A DNA stretch of 64,000 nt from Gelidibacter salicanalis. Its GTDB lineage: Bacteria; Bacteroidota; Bacteroidia; Flavobacteriales; Flavobacteriaceae. Location of the stretch: NCBI RefSeq assembly GCF_016469035.1, contig NZ_JAEHJZ010000009.1:1-64000 (forward strand). The letters run 5' to 3'. A program made the translations under genes and the position numbers. Below are positions 37,081 through 46,281 of the stretch, piece after piece. Positions within the stretch are counted from its first letter, which is position 1. Each line of letters begins with the position of its first letter. Below the pieces are notes generated by a model that did no database searches, had not been told where the DNA came from, and was given only the letters and a program-made list of their open reading frames with translations.

Positions 37081-39549
37081 ATGATCGCGTTTTATATTAA
37101 AATAAGAACCCTATGGCTATTATTAGTGTTCTGTTTTATAGGAACCATAGGGTGGAGCCAAGACCTTAACCTCAAAGTTATTGGAAATGCTCAGGAAGGC
37201 TTTATGGTGGATATTTATAAGGGTAGCCAATTAATGCTTCGTAACACCGAAGAATTTCAACTTAAAGTCACCAATTTGGATTTTAGTGAAACCACCGAAA
37301 TCAAAGATTGGAAAGGTTCAGAATGGACGGGTGATGCCAATTTGATAATCCTCTCAAAAGAGACCTATTTATCAGATTTCGATTTGAATGTATCCATGAC
37401 GGTCACTTATGAAGTTATCAATGCCAATGTCGTCAAAAAGACCATTGATTTATTTCAATCGGGGATGCCAACCTTATATTATACGCTTAAAGAAAATTTT
37501 AAACCGGCACATCAACCCATTAAATATGTCACTTTTGAACATGATGATTTTCCGGGTGGATTTGCCCATGAATTGTTCCCATCCGCTGGCTTTGTGACTT
37601 CTAACAATCTGTTGGTAGGCATTTTGATGGACGCTGGGTATAAAAACCATTATACACGCTCCACACGGAGACGATTTAACGGTCATGGGGGTGGGTTTGT
37701 TGGCATGCGAAAATTACCTGATCCAGAATTGGTTTCCGTAGCCACAATGGATGAAAGAGCATATGGGAATCATTATATCCAACAGAAATTTGGGGAATGC
37801 TACGATTTGGATCAGGGAACGAAAATCGACTTAAAAATCACTTCCGATTTACAAAATGTTGAAGGTGTTGAGATGGAACAGCAATCAGAATCCCTGACAC
37901 TGCATGGTAAACCTGGCAGTCGTTCTGGTTTTGAAGTCATCGTGCCTTTTGAAGATCAAAAGACCTATACTATCTCATTTCTTTCCAAGGGAAATGCTCC
38001 CATAGCTCTGAAACTGTTCAGAATTAAAAACGGTCAAAAGACAGTAGAATTAGAGCATGGTATTAAATACATCGATCAATTTCCCATTAAAGAAAATGAA
38101 TGGATACTTTTTAAAGGCAGCGTATTGGTTCCTTATATTGAAAATGATAGTGTCTCCCTGTTTCTTGGAACCCAATCTGAAAAAGAAGCCACTATACAGG
38201 TTAAAGATTTACAAATTGTAGAACATGAACCTTTAAAACGACCCTACAACAAAATGGAAATGGGTGAGAAGGCCACAAAAACAAGTTATGTGTTTGTTGA
38301 GCCCTGGGTGGACCATCATGATTTTGTGATTTCTTCACAATCCCGTCTTGCCGAAGGAAAAGGATTTAAAGGGTCGTTAATTGAGAAACTATTGTACGCC
38401 AACTTAAATATGCTCACATGGATCACTTCTATTGCTGATGTTACGCCTTTGAATGTTCCTAATATGAATTATGCCCCGGACATGTATAATCGGGATGCGT
38501 TCTTTTCCATAGTGTCCACTTATAATGAAGACTTAAATTTGAAAATTTGGGGGCAATGGGCAAAAACCCAAAATTCCAAGGGTGCCGTAGCGACCATCAT
38601 AACCCCCTATATGGGAACGATTGAAGCTAAAGACAATGAAGCCACGATTCACTTTCTAATTTGGGCCTTGCTCAATAAAAGACGTTTTGATGTGACCTTG
38701 CCTAAAGACAAAATCGATAAAGCTGTGTCGTATGTCCTCAATGAATTTGACCCAGATCGAGATGGGATCTGTGAGTCGCATTTCACTTTAAGTCAAATCG
38801 ATATTAATATATACGAACCTAAAACGGATAAACTGGCGGTCAATCAGGGGATGTTTGCCATTGCATTAAAAACCATTAGGGAACTGGGCTACGAACTATC
38901 CGATGAATATATTCAGAAAGCTGTGGCAGGCTATCTCAATTTTTATGATGTAGAACGCAAACATTTAATATTTGATCGCGATTTTCCCGATATCATAACC
39001 ATGACCGATTTAGAACCCGAATTTTTCTCGTTATGGTTGTTCAATGAACCTATGTTGACGGACGACATGGTGATCCATCATTTGGAGCAGATGCCCATCT
39101 TAAATAAAGTGCCAAATTCGCCGCACCCTGAGTTTGGAACCACGGCGCCCGTATGTATTCGATTGGATAACAGTGACAAGGGTTACTCTTATATGACCGC
39201 AGATTATCAGCCGTTTAGAGAATTTGGAGAAGCTAATTATAAAGACGGTGCCAGAGATGGCTTCTATTATAACGGCGGGAGTTGGCTACGACCGGAATAT
39301 TGCGCGTATGTGGTTGGACACAGACACGGCTGGAAGAAGGCAAAAGCCCTCATGGAAAACCGGGCTTGGGCAGAAATCAACCTCAATCCGAATTGGCCCT
39401 ATAGCAAAGAGTTTATTCCCACAAAATGGAAAACTACCGATTCTTGGTGGCCCACCACCCGAGGCTTGAGTTGGAATGTATTTATCCTCATGGCCAATGA
39501 AGTTGCTGGACTACGCACTTCGGATATGGATCCAGATTATAAAAAATAG
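37081..39549 (+). CDS. Secreted large protein with beta-sandwich and alpha/alpha-barrel-like regions, unassigned
   Basis: The 822-aa protein has a signal peptide (LWLLLVFCFIGTIGWSQ, cleavage near 26). The N-terminal 270 residues look like a large beta-sandwich, residues 270-390 like a carbohydrate-binding jelly roll (FEVIVPFEDQKTYTISFLSK), and residues 430-815 like a helical barrel. The barrel has YAPDMYNRDAFFSIVSTYNE, FDPDRDGICESHFT and SWWPTTRGLSWNVFILM. The beta-plus-barrel architecture is common to GH families such as GH63, GH94 and GH127, but I cannot assign one. It begins 12 bp after the preceding lipoprotein gene and is the last gene of this operon. Confidence 0.72.
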   Translation: MIAFYIKIRTLWLLLVFCFIGTIGWSQDLNLKVIGNAQEGFMVDIYKGSQLMLRNTEEFQLKVTNLDFSETTEIKDWKGSEWTGDANLIILSKETYLSDFDLNVSMTVTYEVINANVVKKTIDLFQSGMPTLYYTLKENFKPAHQPIKYVTFEHDDFPGGFAHELFPSAGFVTSNNLLVGILMDAGYKNHYTRSTRRRFNGHGGGFVGMRKLPDPELVSVATMDERAYGNHYIQQKFGECYDLDQGTKIDLKITSDLQNVEGVEMEQQSESLTLHGKPGSRSGFEVIVPFEDQKTYTISFLSKGNAPIALKLFRIKNGQKTVELEHGIKYIDQFPIKENEWILFKGSVLVPYIENDSVSLFLGTQSEKEATIQVKDLQIVEHEPLKRPYNKMEMGEKATKTSYVFVEPWVDHHDFVISSQSRLAEGKGFKGSLIEKLLYANLNMLTWITSIADVTPLNVPNMNYAPDMYNRDAFFSIVSTYNEDLNLKIWGQWAKTQNSKGAVATIITPYMGTIEAKDNEATIHFLIWALLNKRRFDVTLPKDKIDKAVSYVLNEFDPDRDGICESHFTLSQIDINIYEPKTDKLAVNQGMFAIALKTIRELGYELSDEYIQKAVAGYLNFYDVERKHLIFDRDFPDIITMTDLEPEFFSLWLFNEPMLTDDMVIHHLEQMPILNKVPNSPHPEFGTTAPVCIRLDNSDKGYSYMTADYQPFREFGEANYKDGARDGFYYNGGSWLRPEYCAYVVGHRHGWKKAKALMENRAWAEINLNPNWPYSKEFIPTKWKTTDSWWPTTRGLSWNVFILMANEVAGLRTSDMDPDYKK

Positions 39550-39708
39550 AAAAATTAATGTACTGAGAAGAGGAGGAGGAGGAGTTTTTAAGGGATCACT
39601 TCAAGACTTGATTACCAGATATTTTAATTTGGAAAGCACCATTAGTAATTCCTCATAAAATAACTCTATTAATTGACGGGTTGAGCTTAACGCCAAATAA
39701 TGATGTCA

Positions 39709-41412
39709 TTATAAATCTTTTTCCAGCACTTCGATAAAATGATAAAATGTTTTTTTAGAGATGCTCCAGTCCGGCGGTTTAATATCACCCCAAGCTTTGG
39801 GAGTGTCCGACATGTTAAAATAGTTCACTCCAATTATCTGTTCATGTTTACGGATGACTTTTGCAGCGTCTTCTAGCCAGTTGGTCTGAAAGTCTTCTGG
39901 CCCCTTTACCCCAAATTCCGTAATAAAAATAGGCTTATTTATAAAACGCATACGCCGGTATTTACGTTTAAAAATGGTTGCAAAAGTTTCTTGTTTTTTA
40001 GGGTCGGTAATGTTTTTATCGGGTAGGCCGTATATGGCAATACTGATGTAGTCAACAACATCATTTCCAGGCCACCATTCAATAGAACCCCTGTCTCCAG
40101 CGGGACCCCAAACTCTCTTTATATTGGATGGAAGTGGATTTTTAAAATTCATGAAATAACGAAATGACTTGATGTAATCAACCGGATTCTGACTTTGCCA
40201 TGGGTAGCGGGTAATTGGAATTTCCATTTCGTGGGCATAACGCAAATACACCTTTCTTTTTGTGGCTAAAATGATGTCATACAAATGGCTGATGTCCTTA
40301 TCGTATTCTCCCTTAGTTACCTGCTGCAGAACGTTTAGGTCCGTTTCTCCATTGGTGTTTCGAAACGGTTCAAAAGTAACTATGATATCATGTTCGCGTT
40401 TTTCCACATTGTTAAAACTTTCTTGGAACGAGCCATTGCTAAGATTACTGAAATCGGCAAAAAGATGCTCTACAGTTACTGGTTTTTCTTCATTTAAGAG
40501 TGATTGTGGATCGTAAAGTCCTATTTCAATATGCCGCTGTTGCTCAAGTTCATCATCCAATTCAAACCGCTGGAAATTATCATTTGAATAGATGATGTCT
40601 CTGTTTTCACGAATGTGAGTGGACAGCTCAGCAAACAGTTGATCATTAACAGCATCCTTTACACTTGGGTTTGACCCTAACACAAAGATGGGTTTATCAA
40701 TAAATCTTAAGCGATGTACGCGTCTCATGATATCGTAGTGAATAGGATAATCGTTTGGATAGACCTGAAGTAACTTTTCCGAAGCACTGTTTAGGGTTAC
40801 GGTAGCCGCATCCACAAACTCGTCGCCTGGGTAATATTCCATGGCACCTGGATAGGAAGCTGGTGCCCAAACTATCTTTGCCTGCGGAGCATAGGTTTTA
40901 CACAATTTTGAAAAATGTTGAAAAGCTTCTATATACTTTGCTTCCAGTTGCCAAGGATATAATTTTACAGGTACTTCCATTTCAGGATTAAACCTGAAGT
41001 AAATATTTGATCGATTTCCAATTAAATCAGTACACATTTTTTGGAGAATTTTGTCATACTTCCCGTTGACCACATCTGACAGCGGATTGTTTCCGTAAGT
41101 AAAGTGTTTCTTCGCCCAGGTTTCAACAGTAATCATGACAGGAGTATGTTCAGGAATTTGAGCTAACGCTTCCTTTTGAATAGGCCATTGTTTTTTATTA
41201 TAAAGCTTTAAAGTAAAATGAGAAAAAGCTTCAGCAGTTTGGAAAGGCGTTTCTGATGTAAACGAAACTTCCGCTATAGGTACCGAAAGATTTGCTTTAA
41301 GGGTATTATCTTTTCCAAAGAGATTAGAGATAATATTGAAATGGATGGCCAAGTAGCCTATAAGCAATAGGAGTGCACCAACAGTGAGTATGTATAGAAA
41401 AATTTTCTTCAT
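39709..41412 (-). CDS. Tandem GH26-like protein: degenerate first domain, complete second domain
   Basis: The 567-aa protein has an N-terminal membrane anchor (residues 5-25) and two copies of a GH26-type (beta/alpha)8 domain. The second copy (about 330-565) has both catalytic glutamates: acid/base Glu395 in RYAHEMEIP and nucleophile Glu499 in PIFITEFG. In the first copy (about 50-300) the acid/base position is retained as Glu144 (FNPEMEVP), but the nucleophile motif reads PIFVLGSN with Gly246 in place of Glu, so it should be inactive and perhaps binds glycan. GH26 members are mainly beta-mannanases, which agrees with GH130 in the facing operon. It is probably co-transcribed with the upstream sulfatase-fold gene. 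Confidence 0.85.
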   Translation of the reverse strand: MKKIFLYILTVGALLLLIGYLAIHFNIISNLFGKDNTLKANLSVPIAEVSFTSETPFQTAEAFSHFTLKLYNKKQWPIQKEALAQIPEHTPVMITVETWAKKHFTYGNNPLSDVVNGKYDKILQKMCTDLIGNRSNIYFRFNPEMEVPVKLYPWQLEAKYIEAFQHFSKLCKTYAPQAKIVWAPASYPGAMEYYPGDEFVDAATVTLNSASEKLLQVYPNDYPIHYDIMRRVHRLRFIDKPIFVLGSNPSVKDAVNDQLFAELSTHIRENRDIIYSNDNFQRFELDDELEQQRHIEIGLYDPQSLLNEEKPVTVEHLFADFSNLSNGSFQESFNNVEKREHDIIVTFEPFRNTNGETDLNVLQQVTKGEYDKDISHLYDIILATKRKVYLRYAHEMEIPITRYPWQSQNPVDYIKSFRYFMNFKNPLPSNIKRVWGPAGDRGSIEWWPGNDVVDYISIAIYGLPDKNITDPKKQETFATIFKRKYRRMRFINKPIFITEFGVKGPEDFQTNWLEDAAKVIRKHEQIIGVNYFNMSDTPKAWGDIKPPDWSISKKTFYHFIEVLEKDL

Positions 41413-41469
41413 AAAAGGGGTGTTTTAAATTAAATAGCTTCAACAATTAAGAGGGCATGGTTGTATACT

Positions 41470-43953
41470 TTATTGGTCTTCTTTTAAGAGTTGTTTCATA
41501 AACTTATCCTGAAACTGGACCCAGGCAGCTACTTTACTTCTCGCATTAATCAGTTCTACTTCCATTTCAGTAGTGTAAAGATTATTGAGCTCTTTGGGAT
41601 CTTTTTTTAGATTATAGACTTCAACCGTATTTTCAGTTTCATTAAAAATATATTTGAGGTCCCCATTTCTATAGCCAAACAGATAATCAGACCACGGTGC
41701 AAAATAAAAACCTTCAGTTGAAGAGGTGCTCAATAGATCACGTCCTTGCCAAGTTTCAGGTATGTCAACGCCAATCACAGGAAGTACCGTTGTAGCCAGA
41801 TCTTTCATGCTTGCAATATCTGTAACGCGCTCACCATTAAACAAGGTGGAATTTATAAAATACAATGGCACCTTTAAATTTTCTTCGTAAATACCGCTTC
41901 CATGTCCGTATTGTGAATGCTGTCCAAAGGCCTCCCCATGATCGCCCGTAACCACAACTAGGGTGCTTTCTGCCAATCCTCTATCTTCCAACATTTGCAT
42001 CACCATACCAACAAGTTCATCATTGCGCTTCAAACAATTAAGATACCTGTTGAAACTAAGGTTCGACACGCCAAAATCCTGTTCTTCATCTTCAAAGAAA
42101 TAAGGGTAATGACCTTGTACGGTCCAAAGCATGGAGAAAAAGTTTTGGGTTGTATCTGTGTCGAGCCAACTTGATAATCGGTCTGCTAAACATAAATCGT
42201 TGATTCCATTGCCTTCCGTAAAGGTTTTATCAGCTAAATGGAATTGGTCGTCACAGCTAATCTTTGAGAAATCTTCGACGGTGTCGAACCCCCGATGGGC
42301 CAAATACGCGTCGCAATTTTGAAATCGGAGATCAGCGGATGTGAAAAAAGAGGTTCTGTAACCCTTATCATTAAGTAAAGAAGATAGTGTTGGATGATCA
42401 ATATCTGGATTTTCTTGCGTAATGCTTTTAAAGGATAAATCAGGATACATTGACGCAAGAATTGAAACCAGGGAGAAATTTGTTGCGGGACTGTGCGCAT
42501 ACATCTGATCGAAAATTAAGGCTTGTTTGGCGTACTTGTTCAAATTTGGGCTTAATTGGAAGTTTCCGCCATAAGCATCAAAATACGCAGACCCGGCAGA
42601 TTCAAGTACAATAAACAGTACGTTCTTTACTTGATGATCTTTTGCAAGGATCAGCGGCGTTTTTAGAGGCGTACTTTTGGCAGGATCAAAAGGCGCTTCA
42701 TCTGCACTGAGATCTGTAACGAAAAAAGAGGCATTTGAATTGGCGGTTACCATGGAATGAACAAATGCTGTGATAGGATTTTCTGCCTGTCCTTTCGACC
42801 AAATGACTTGGGTTTTAAATGAAAAAAACACTAATACCACCATCGTTAAGCCCAGAAGTGATAGTGTAATGTATTTTAAATTCTTTTTTGCAGTCAATAG
42901 TTTATACGAGCCATGTAATATTTTCGCCAATAGAAATAGTGAAATGCAATAGGCTATTAAATTTACAATAATGCTAATGGATATATTCTCCTGTAAAGCG
43001 GTTTTTGCTTCATCACTACCCAAAAAATCCGAATAATAGAGCCATTGGTAAGTAAAAGGTTTTCCTAATAAAATAACAGTGGTAATATTTGAAAATGCTG
43101 CAACCGTTGCAAGAACGGCAAACAGTATAAATAGGACTCTAATTGCATTTTTGATTTTAGTACTCTTTATCAATAGTGTGGCCAGACCAACTACAATTGT
43201 AATACTGACCACAAAATTAAAATCACTAAAACTAGCTCTAATAACTTTAACAATAAGTTTCGGGTTTTTGGTATAACTCACTGGATCAAACCCAACAATT
43301 TCAGAACGCGCAAGCGCTTGAAGTAGGATTAAACTAATGCTAAGAAACACGATAGTTTCAAAATGAGATGGTGGCTTTATATGACCCATCCTTTTTTTCT
43401 GTATGATATACAACACAAGCAAAACCACTGTAAAGAAAATTAGTACCAGCCAACCTTTTGTTAAGAGTTTTGATTCAGTTTTATGACGCACCTCAGCATA
43501 GTGGGCAGTCTTTGTGAGGGGAGCATCATCCACAATTAGGATCTGTCCATTGGACTTTAAATCCCAATAATCAATATAATGGCCTTGTTTGTTTTTAGTA
43601 ATCCAAAAATTATAGTTGAGTTTATAATTTTGTGGAATTTTTATTTTTATTTTAAAGGTATCTCCAGAAGCATACATGGGAGTGTATAAAAGTCCGTCAG
43701 TAAGTTTTGTGTTATCATTTAACGCAGCAAGCTCACCCAATGGGAGATCTTCAATAGACCATGCCAGATAAACCGAACCGGATTGTGGAGCGATGTAATT
43801 GATTTCCTTTTCAAGGATGGAAAGCTTAGAATTTAAGCCCGCCAATGAATCCTGAGCCAATACCTTGGTGTTTTGAGCAGAACTAGAGTGATGAACACTT
43901 CCTAAAAAGAAAAATATAATAGTGATTATTAGTAGCCGGCATTTTGTATTCAT
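41470..43953 (-). CDS. LtaS/sulfatase-fold membrane protein (alkaline phosphatase superfamily)
   Basis: The 827-aa protein has a signal peptide, a beta-rich extracytoplasmic part (30-160), then a block of about six membrane helices (165-400), and a C-terminal alkaline-phosphatase-superfamily domain (about 440-815). Visible motifs are VLFIVLESAGS, HSPATNFSL with candidate nucleophile Thr491, TVQGHYPY and VVVTGDHGEAFGQHS. There is no C-x-P-S-R formylglycine motif, so it is not a classical sulfatase. The threonine nucleophile and membrane block point to a phosphoglycerol or phosphoethanolamine transferase of the LtaS/MdoB/EptA type. It is encoded 57 bp upstream of the tandem GH26 gene. It may modify a surface or periplasmic glycan, possibly a glucan as MdoB does. 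Confidence 0.85.
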   Translation of the reverse strand: MNTKCRLLIITIIFFFLGSVHHSSSAQNTKVLAQDSLAGLNSKLSILEKEINYIAPQSGSVYLAWSIEDLPLGELAALNDNTKLTDGLLYTPMYASGDTFKIKIKIPQNYKLNYNFWITKNKQGHYIDYWDLKSNGQILIVDDAPLTKTAHYAEVRHKTESKLLTKGWLVLIFFTVVLLVLYIIQKKRMGHIKPPSHFETIVFLSISLILLQALARSEIVGFDPVSYTKNPKLIVKVIRASFSDFNFVVSITIVVGLATLLIKSTKIKNAIRVLFILFAVLATVAAFSNITTVILLGKPFTYQWLYYSDFLGSDEAKTALQENISISIIVNLIAYCISLFLLAKILHGSYKLLTAKKNLKYITLSLLGLTMVVLVFFSFKTQVIWSKGQAENPITAFVHSMVTANSNASFFVTDLSADEAPFDPAKSTPLKTPLILAKDHQVKNVLFIVLESAGSAYFDAYGGNFQLSPNLNKYAKQALIFDQMYAHSPATNFSLVSILASMYPDLSFKSITQENPDIDHPTLSSLLNDKGYRTSFFTSADLRFQNCDAYLAHRGFDTVEDFSKISCDDQFHLADKTFTEGNGINDLCLADRLSSWLDTDTTQNFFSMLWTVQGHYPYFFEDEEQDFGVSNLSFNRYLNCLKRNDELVGMVMQMLEDRGLAESTLVVVTGDHGEAFGQHSQYGHGSGIYEENLKVPLYFINSTLFNGERVTDIASMKDLATTVLPVIGVDIPETWQGRDLLSTSSTEGFYFAPWSDYLFGYRNGDLKYIFNETENTVEVYNLKKDPKELNNLYTTEMEVELINARSKVAAWVQFQDKFMKQLLKEDQ

Positions 43954-44074
43954 AATCTTATTTAAAGGATCTGACGGTAATAAGTTACCCGCCGGATGGG
44001 CAGATGGGACATGTCTGGTATTTTGTAGGCTAAAGATAAATGTATTCTTATATCATTATATAAATTAATTCATT
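43954..44074. other. Divergent intergenic region upstream of the LtaS-like gene
   Basis: AT-rich spacer; it should contain the promoter of the minus-strand operon, but no element is clear enough to name. Confidence 0.3.
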
Positions 44075-44324
44075 ATTGTCCGATAAAGAATAAAGATCCT
44101 GCCTCGCCGGCAGGCAGGCGCTGCGCTTATAGTCCCGATGGCTATCGGGAAAAGAACAGAGATTTGATTATAACTGACTGATAAACAATCGTTATTCTAA
44201 ATTAAATTTGCCCAATCACTCTAAGTGAGATTGATTTCAAATAGCAAGGTACCATTTTTAATATCTCTTACCAGGTCTTACCTTAATGGGCTTTGTAAAC
44301 TTTTTACTTGTTTTACCGGACACT
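44075..44324 (+). repeat. 250-bp MITE-like element, third full copy
   Basis: Bounded by ATTGTCCGATAAA and TTTTACCGGACACT, with the same internal palindromes as the copies at 19840 and 22969 and a few scattered substitutions. It carries no ORF. Confidence 0.8.
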
Positions 44325-44554
44325 CATGAATTAATTGTATTTTTTGTAGCTTTTTTCGCCTGATCTGGTTGGTAAAGATCTGATCTTGATTAAAATCGTT
44401 TTTTCGGACTTTGTTTACAGGTTCGGGATGCCGTTTTTTAACCAGGAGTTTTATGGTTATACTGAACCTGATCTTTTTTATGATCTAGTTAAAGGTTAAA
44501 ACCCTGTAATTTGAGTGCAGTTGCTTTAGTTTTTATAAGCTTTTAAGCGTATGT

Positions 44555-44634
44555 TGTCATATCGACAGTGCGAGGAACGAGTGACGAGAAATCTTATAAT
44601 AATATGATTCCTCTTCGTGCCTCATTCGGAATGA
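44555..44634. repeat. Imperfect inverted repeat of the intergenic GTCAT...GAGGAACGAG type
   Basis: GTCATATCGACAGTGCGAGG pairs imperfectly with CCTCATTCGGAATGAC about 45 bp downstream (inner arms GAGAAATC and GATTCCTC). Hairpin repeats of this kind recur in Bacteroidota intergenic DNA. Apart from it, 44325-44896 shows no gene. Confidence 0.55.
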
Positions 44635-44896
44635 CAAACTATTTTCAGAAAAGAATTTCATTCTTTTGTTTAAAACTATGGATTTCTAATCCATAGTGGT
44701 TTATTTTGAGTGGCTATTGATGTATTGTACTGCAACACTGTGACTTCTTTTAGCGTGTGAGAATGGGAAGCGGGGTTGTCCTTATTTATTATCAAGTAGT
44801 TTTTTGTTGAGTATGTATAAATGCCGTCAAAAGTTTACCTATAATCTGTAGGTTTGTTTATATGCTTTTATAATTTGCAGGTACCAATTAACGGTT

Positions 44897-45574
44897 ATGA
44901 AAAAGAAAGCCCATATCACTAAAAAAGTAAAAACCCCTTGGCCAACTAAGAAGGCTATGGAACAGGTGTATGCCATGAAACTGTGGGGCAACAATCACTC
45001 TGAATTTTATTCTGGTGAAGGGTCGCATCAGCCAGATTTAGTGAATCCGTATATCGATGTTTTAACACGGTTTTTAATTTCTTTTGAAACTCCGCTGGTG
45101 GTATGCGATTTAGGCTGTGGCGATTTTAATGTTGGCAAGGACTTGGTCAAGTTTACTGATCAATACATTGCGGTAGACATTGTAGCAGATCTTATTGAGC
45201 ACAATAAAGAACAGTTTAAAGAAGATAATTTGGACTTTCAGTGTCTGGATATCGCCGTAGATGCTTTGCCCGTTGCGGATTGTGCTATAATAAGACAAGT
45301 ACTGCAACATTTATCCAATGCTGAAATACAGCGTATCGTACCCAAATTAGCTAATTTTAAAAATATTGTTGTTACAGAACATCTGCCGGAAGGCGATTTC
45401 ATCCCCAATAAGGACATTATATCAGGACAAGGCACGCGACTCAAAAAAGAAAGCGGCCTGAACCTCGTGGTCTCACCATTTAATTTTAAGGTTAAGGCAG
45501 AAAAAATATTGAGTTCTGTAAAGTTAAATCAGGGTAGAGGGGTGATTGTAACCACACTGTATACTGTTTTTTAG
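44897..45574 (+). CDS. Class I SAM-dependent methyltransferase
   Basis: The 225-aa protein has the SAM-binding motif I VVCDLGCGDFNVGKDLV at about 72-88, an acidic residue after strand 2 (AVDIV), motif III-like CLDIAVDALPVADCAII and IRQVLQHLSNAEI typical of small class I methyltransferases. The N-terminus (KKAHITKKVKTPWPTKKAME) is unusually basic. The substrate is unknown. The next gene on the same strand begins about 100 bp downstream and may belong to the same unit. Confidence 0.88.
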   Translation: MKKKAHITKKVKTPWPTKKAMEQVYAMKLWGNNHSEFYSGEGSHQPDLVNPYIDVLTRFLISFETPLVVCDLGCGDFNVGKDLVKFTDQYIAVDIVADLIEHNKEQFKEDNLDFQCLDIAVDALPVADCAIIRQVLQHLSNAEIQRIVPKLANFKNIVVTEHLPEGDFIPNKDIISGQGTRLKKESGLNLVVSPFNFKVKAEKILSSVKLNQGRGVIVTTLYTVF

Positions 45575-45677
45575 CGCCTGTTAACTAGTGGTTGATTCTT
45601 ATGGTTCTCATAATTGTGTTCTGACTTATAAACGTTACTTTTGAAATCCTAAATTGTTTGTTATTAATCTATAGTGT

Positions 45678-46067
45678 ATGCCGTATCGAGATGTGTTTGT
45701 TCTTTTCTGGGAGCAAGTAAAAGAAAGTATTGAAGAAGGCCGCTTTGCCAAATTAACCATGGCCAAAACCATAGGTAAGCCTGACTTAAAAAATATATTT
45801 GTCCGACCAATCTATTCAGAGGAGGGCTTTAAGGTATTAGTGAAAATGCGCTACAAATTAAAAGAAACGGAAGATGTAGAAAACGAAATGACCTTAGATG
45901 AGGCGTTTGTGTTTTTAAAATCGCATCTTAAAATGTCTTTTTGGTCTGTGCTTTTATTTACCACCACAAAGGATGTCACTTTTAAAATCAATAAAAAGGA
46001 TGCGGGCAGAATTACCGAGAATTTGCCAACTTTTCGCGATGTGACGCAAGCCAAGAATGATGTCTAG
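45678..46067 (+). CDS. Conserved-looking hypothetical protein
   Basis: A 129-aa protein without signal peptide. It contains aromatic, mixed alpha/beta sequence such as FVLFWEQVKESIEEGRFAKL and FLKSHLKMSFWSVLLFTT. I do not recognise the family. Codon use is like that of its neighbours. It follows the methyltransferase gene on the same strand and may act with it. Confidence 0.65.
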   Translation: MPYRDVFVLFWEQVKESIEEGRFAKLTMAKTIGKPDLKNIFVRPIYSEEGFKVLVKMRYKLKETEDVENEMTLDEAFVFLKSHLKMSFWSVLLFTTTKDVTFKINKKDAGRITENLPTFRDVTQAKNDV

Positions 46068-46232
46068 CAACGTTCGCTTTGGTAGTGCGTTTATTTATAT
46101 CGCCTTAATCGACCTAATCAAATAGGATTGTAGGCAGATAATGCTGCGATAACAATTCGTCAAGTAGATCGTCTTTATAACACCACTTCCCATTTAACTT
46201 TGAGGGATTTTAAATATTAAAATCGACCTGTT

Positions 46233-46262
46233 ATTTATATTCATTCTAAATTGTTATCTTTG
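46233..46262 (+). promoter_or_regulatory. Candidate iron box overlapping the promoter of the ferric-iron ABC operon
   Basis: ATTTATATTCATTCTAAAT (46233-46251) is an imperfect palindrome around one C and resembles Fur/DtxR-type operators with TCTAAA-like arms. It ends three bases before TATCTTTG (46255-46262), a perfect Bacteroidota -7 element, so a bound repressor would block sigma access. The binding protein is not identified here. Confidence 0.5.
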
Positions 46263-46281
46263 TACTTCGAAAAAACATATT

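Noticed and set aside
39566-39582. GAGGAGGAGGAG purine run after the 822-aa protein gene
   Set aside because: A very short triplet run at a convergent junction with no visible partner structure; no evidence of function.
41470-43953. Annotation as a classical sulfatase
   Set aside because: No C/S-x-P-S-R motif for formylglycine; a Thr sits at the nucleophile position and there is a multi-helix membrane block as in LtaS/MdoB-type transferases.
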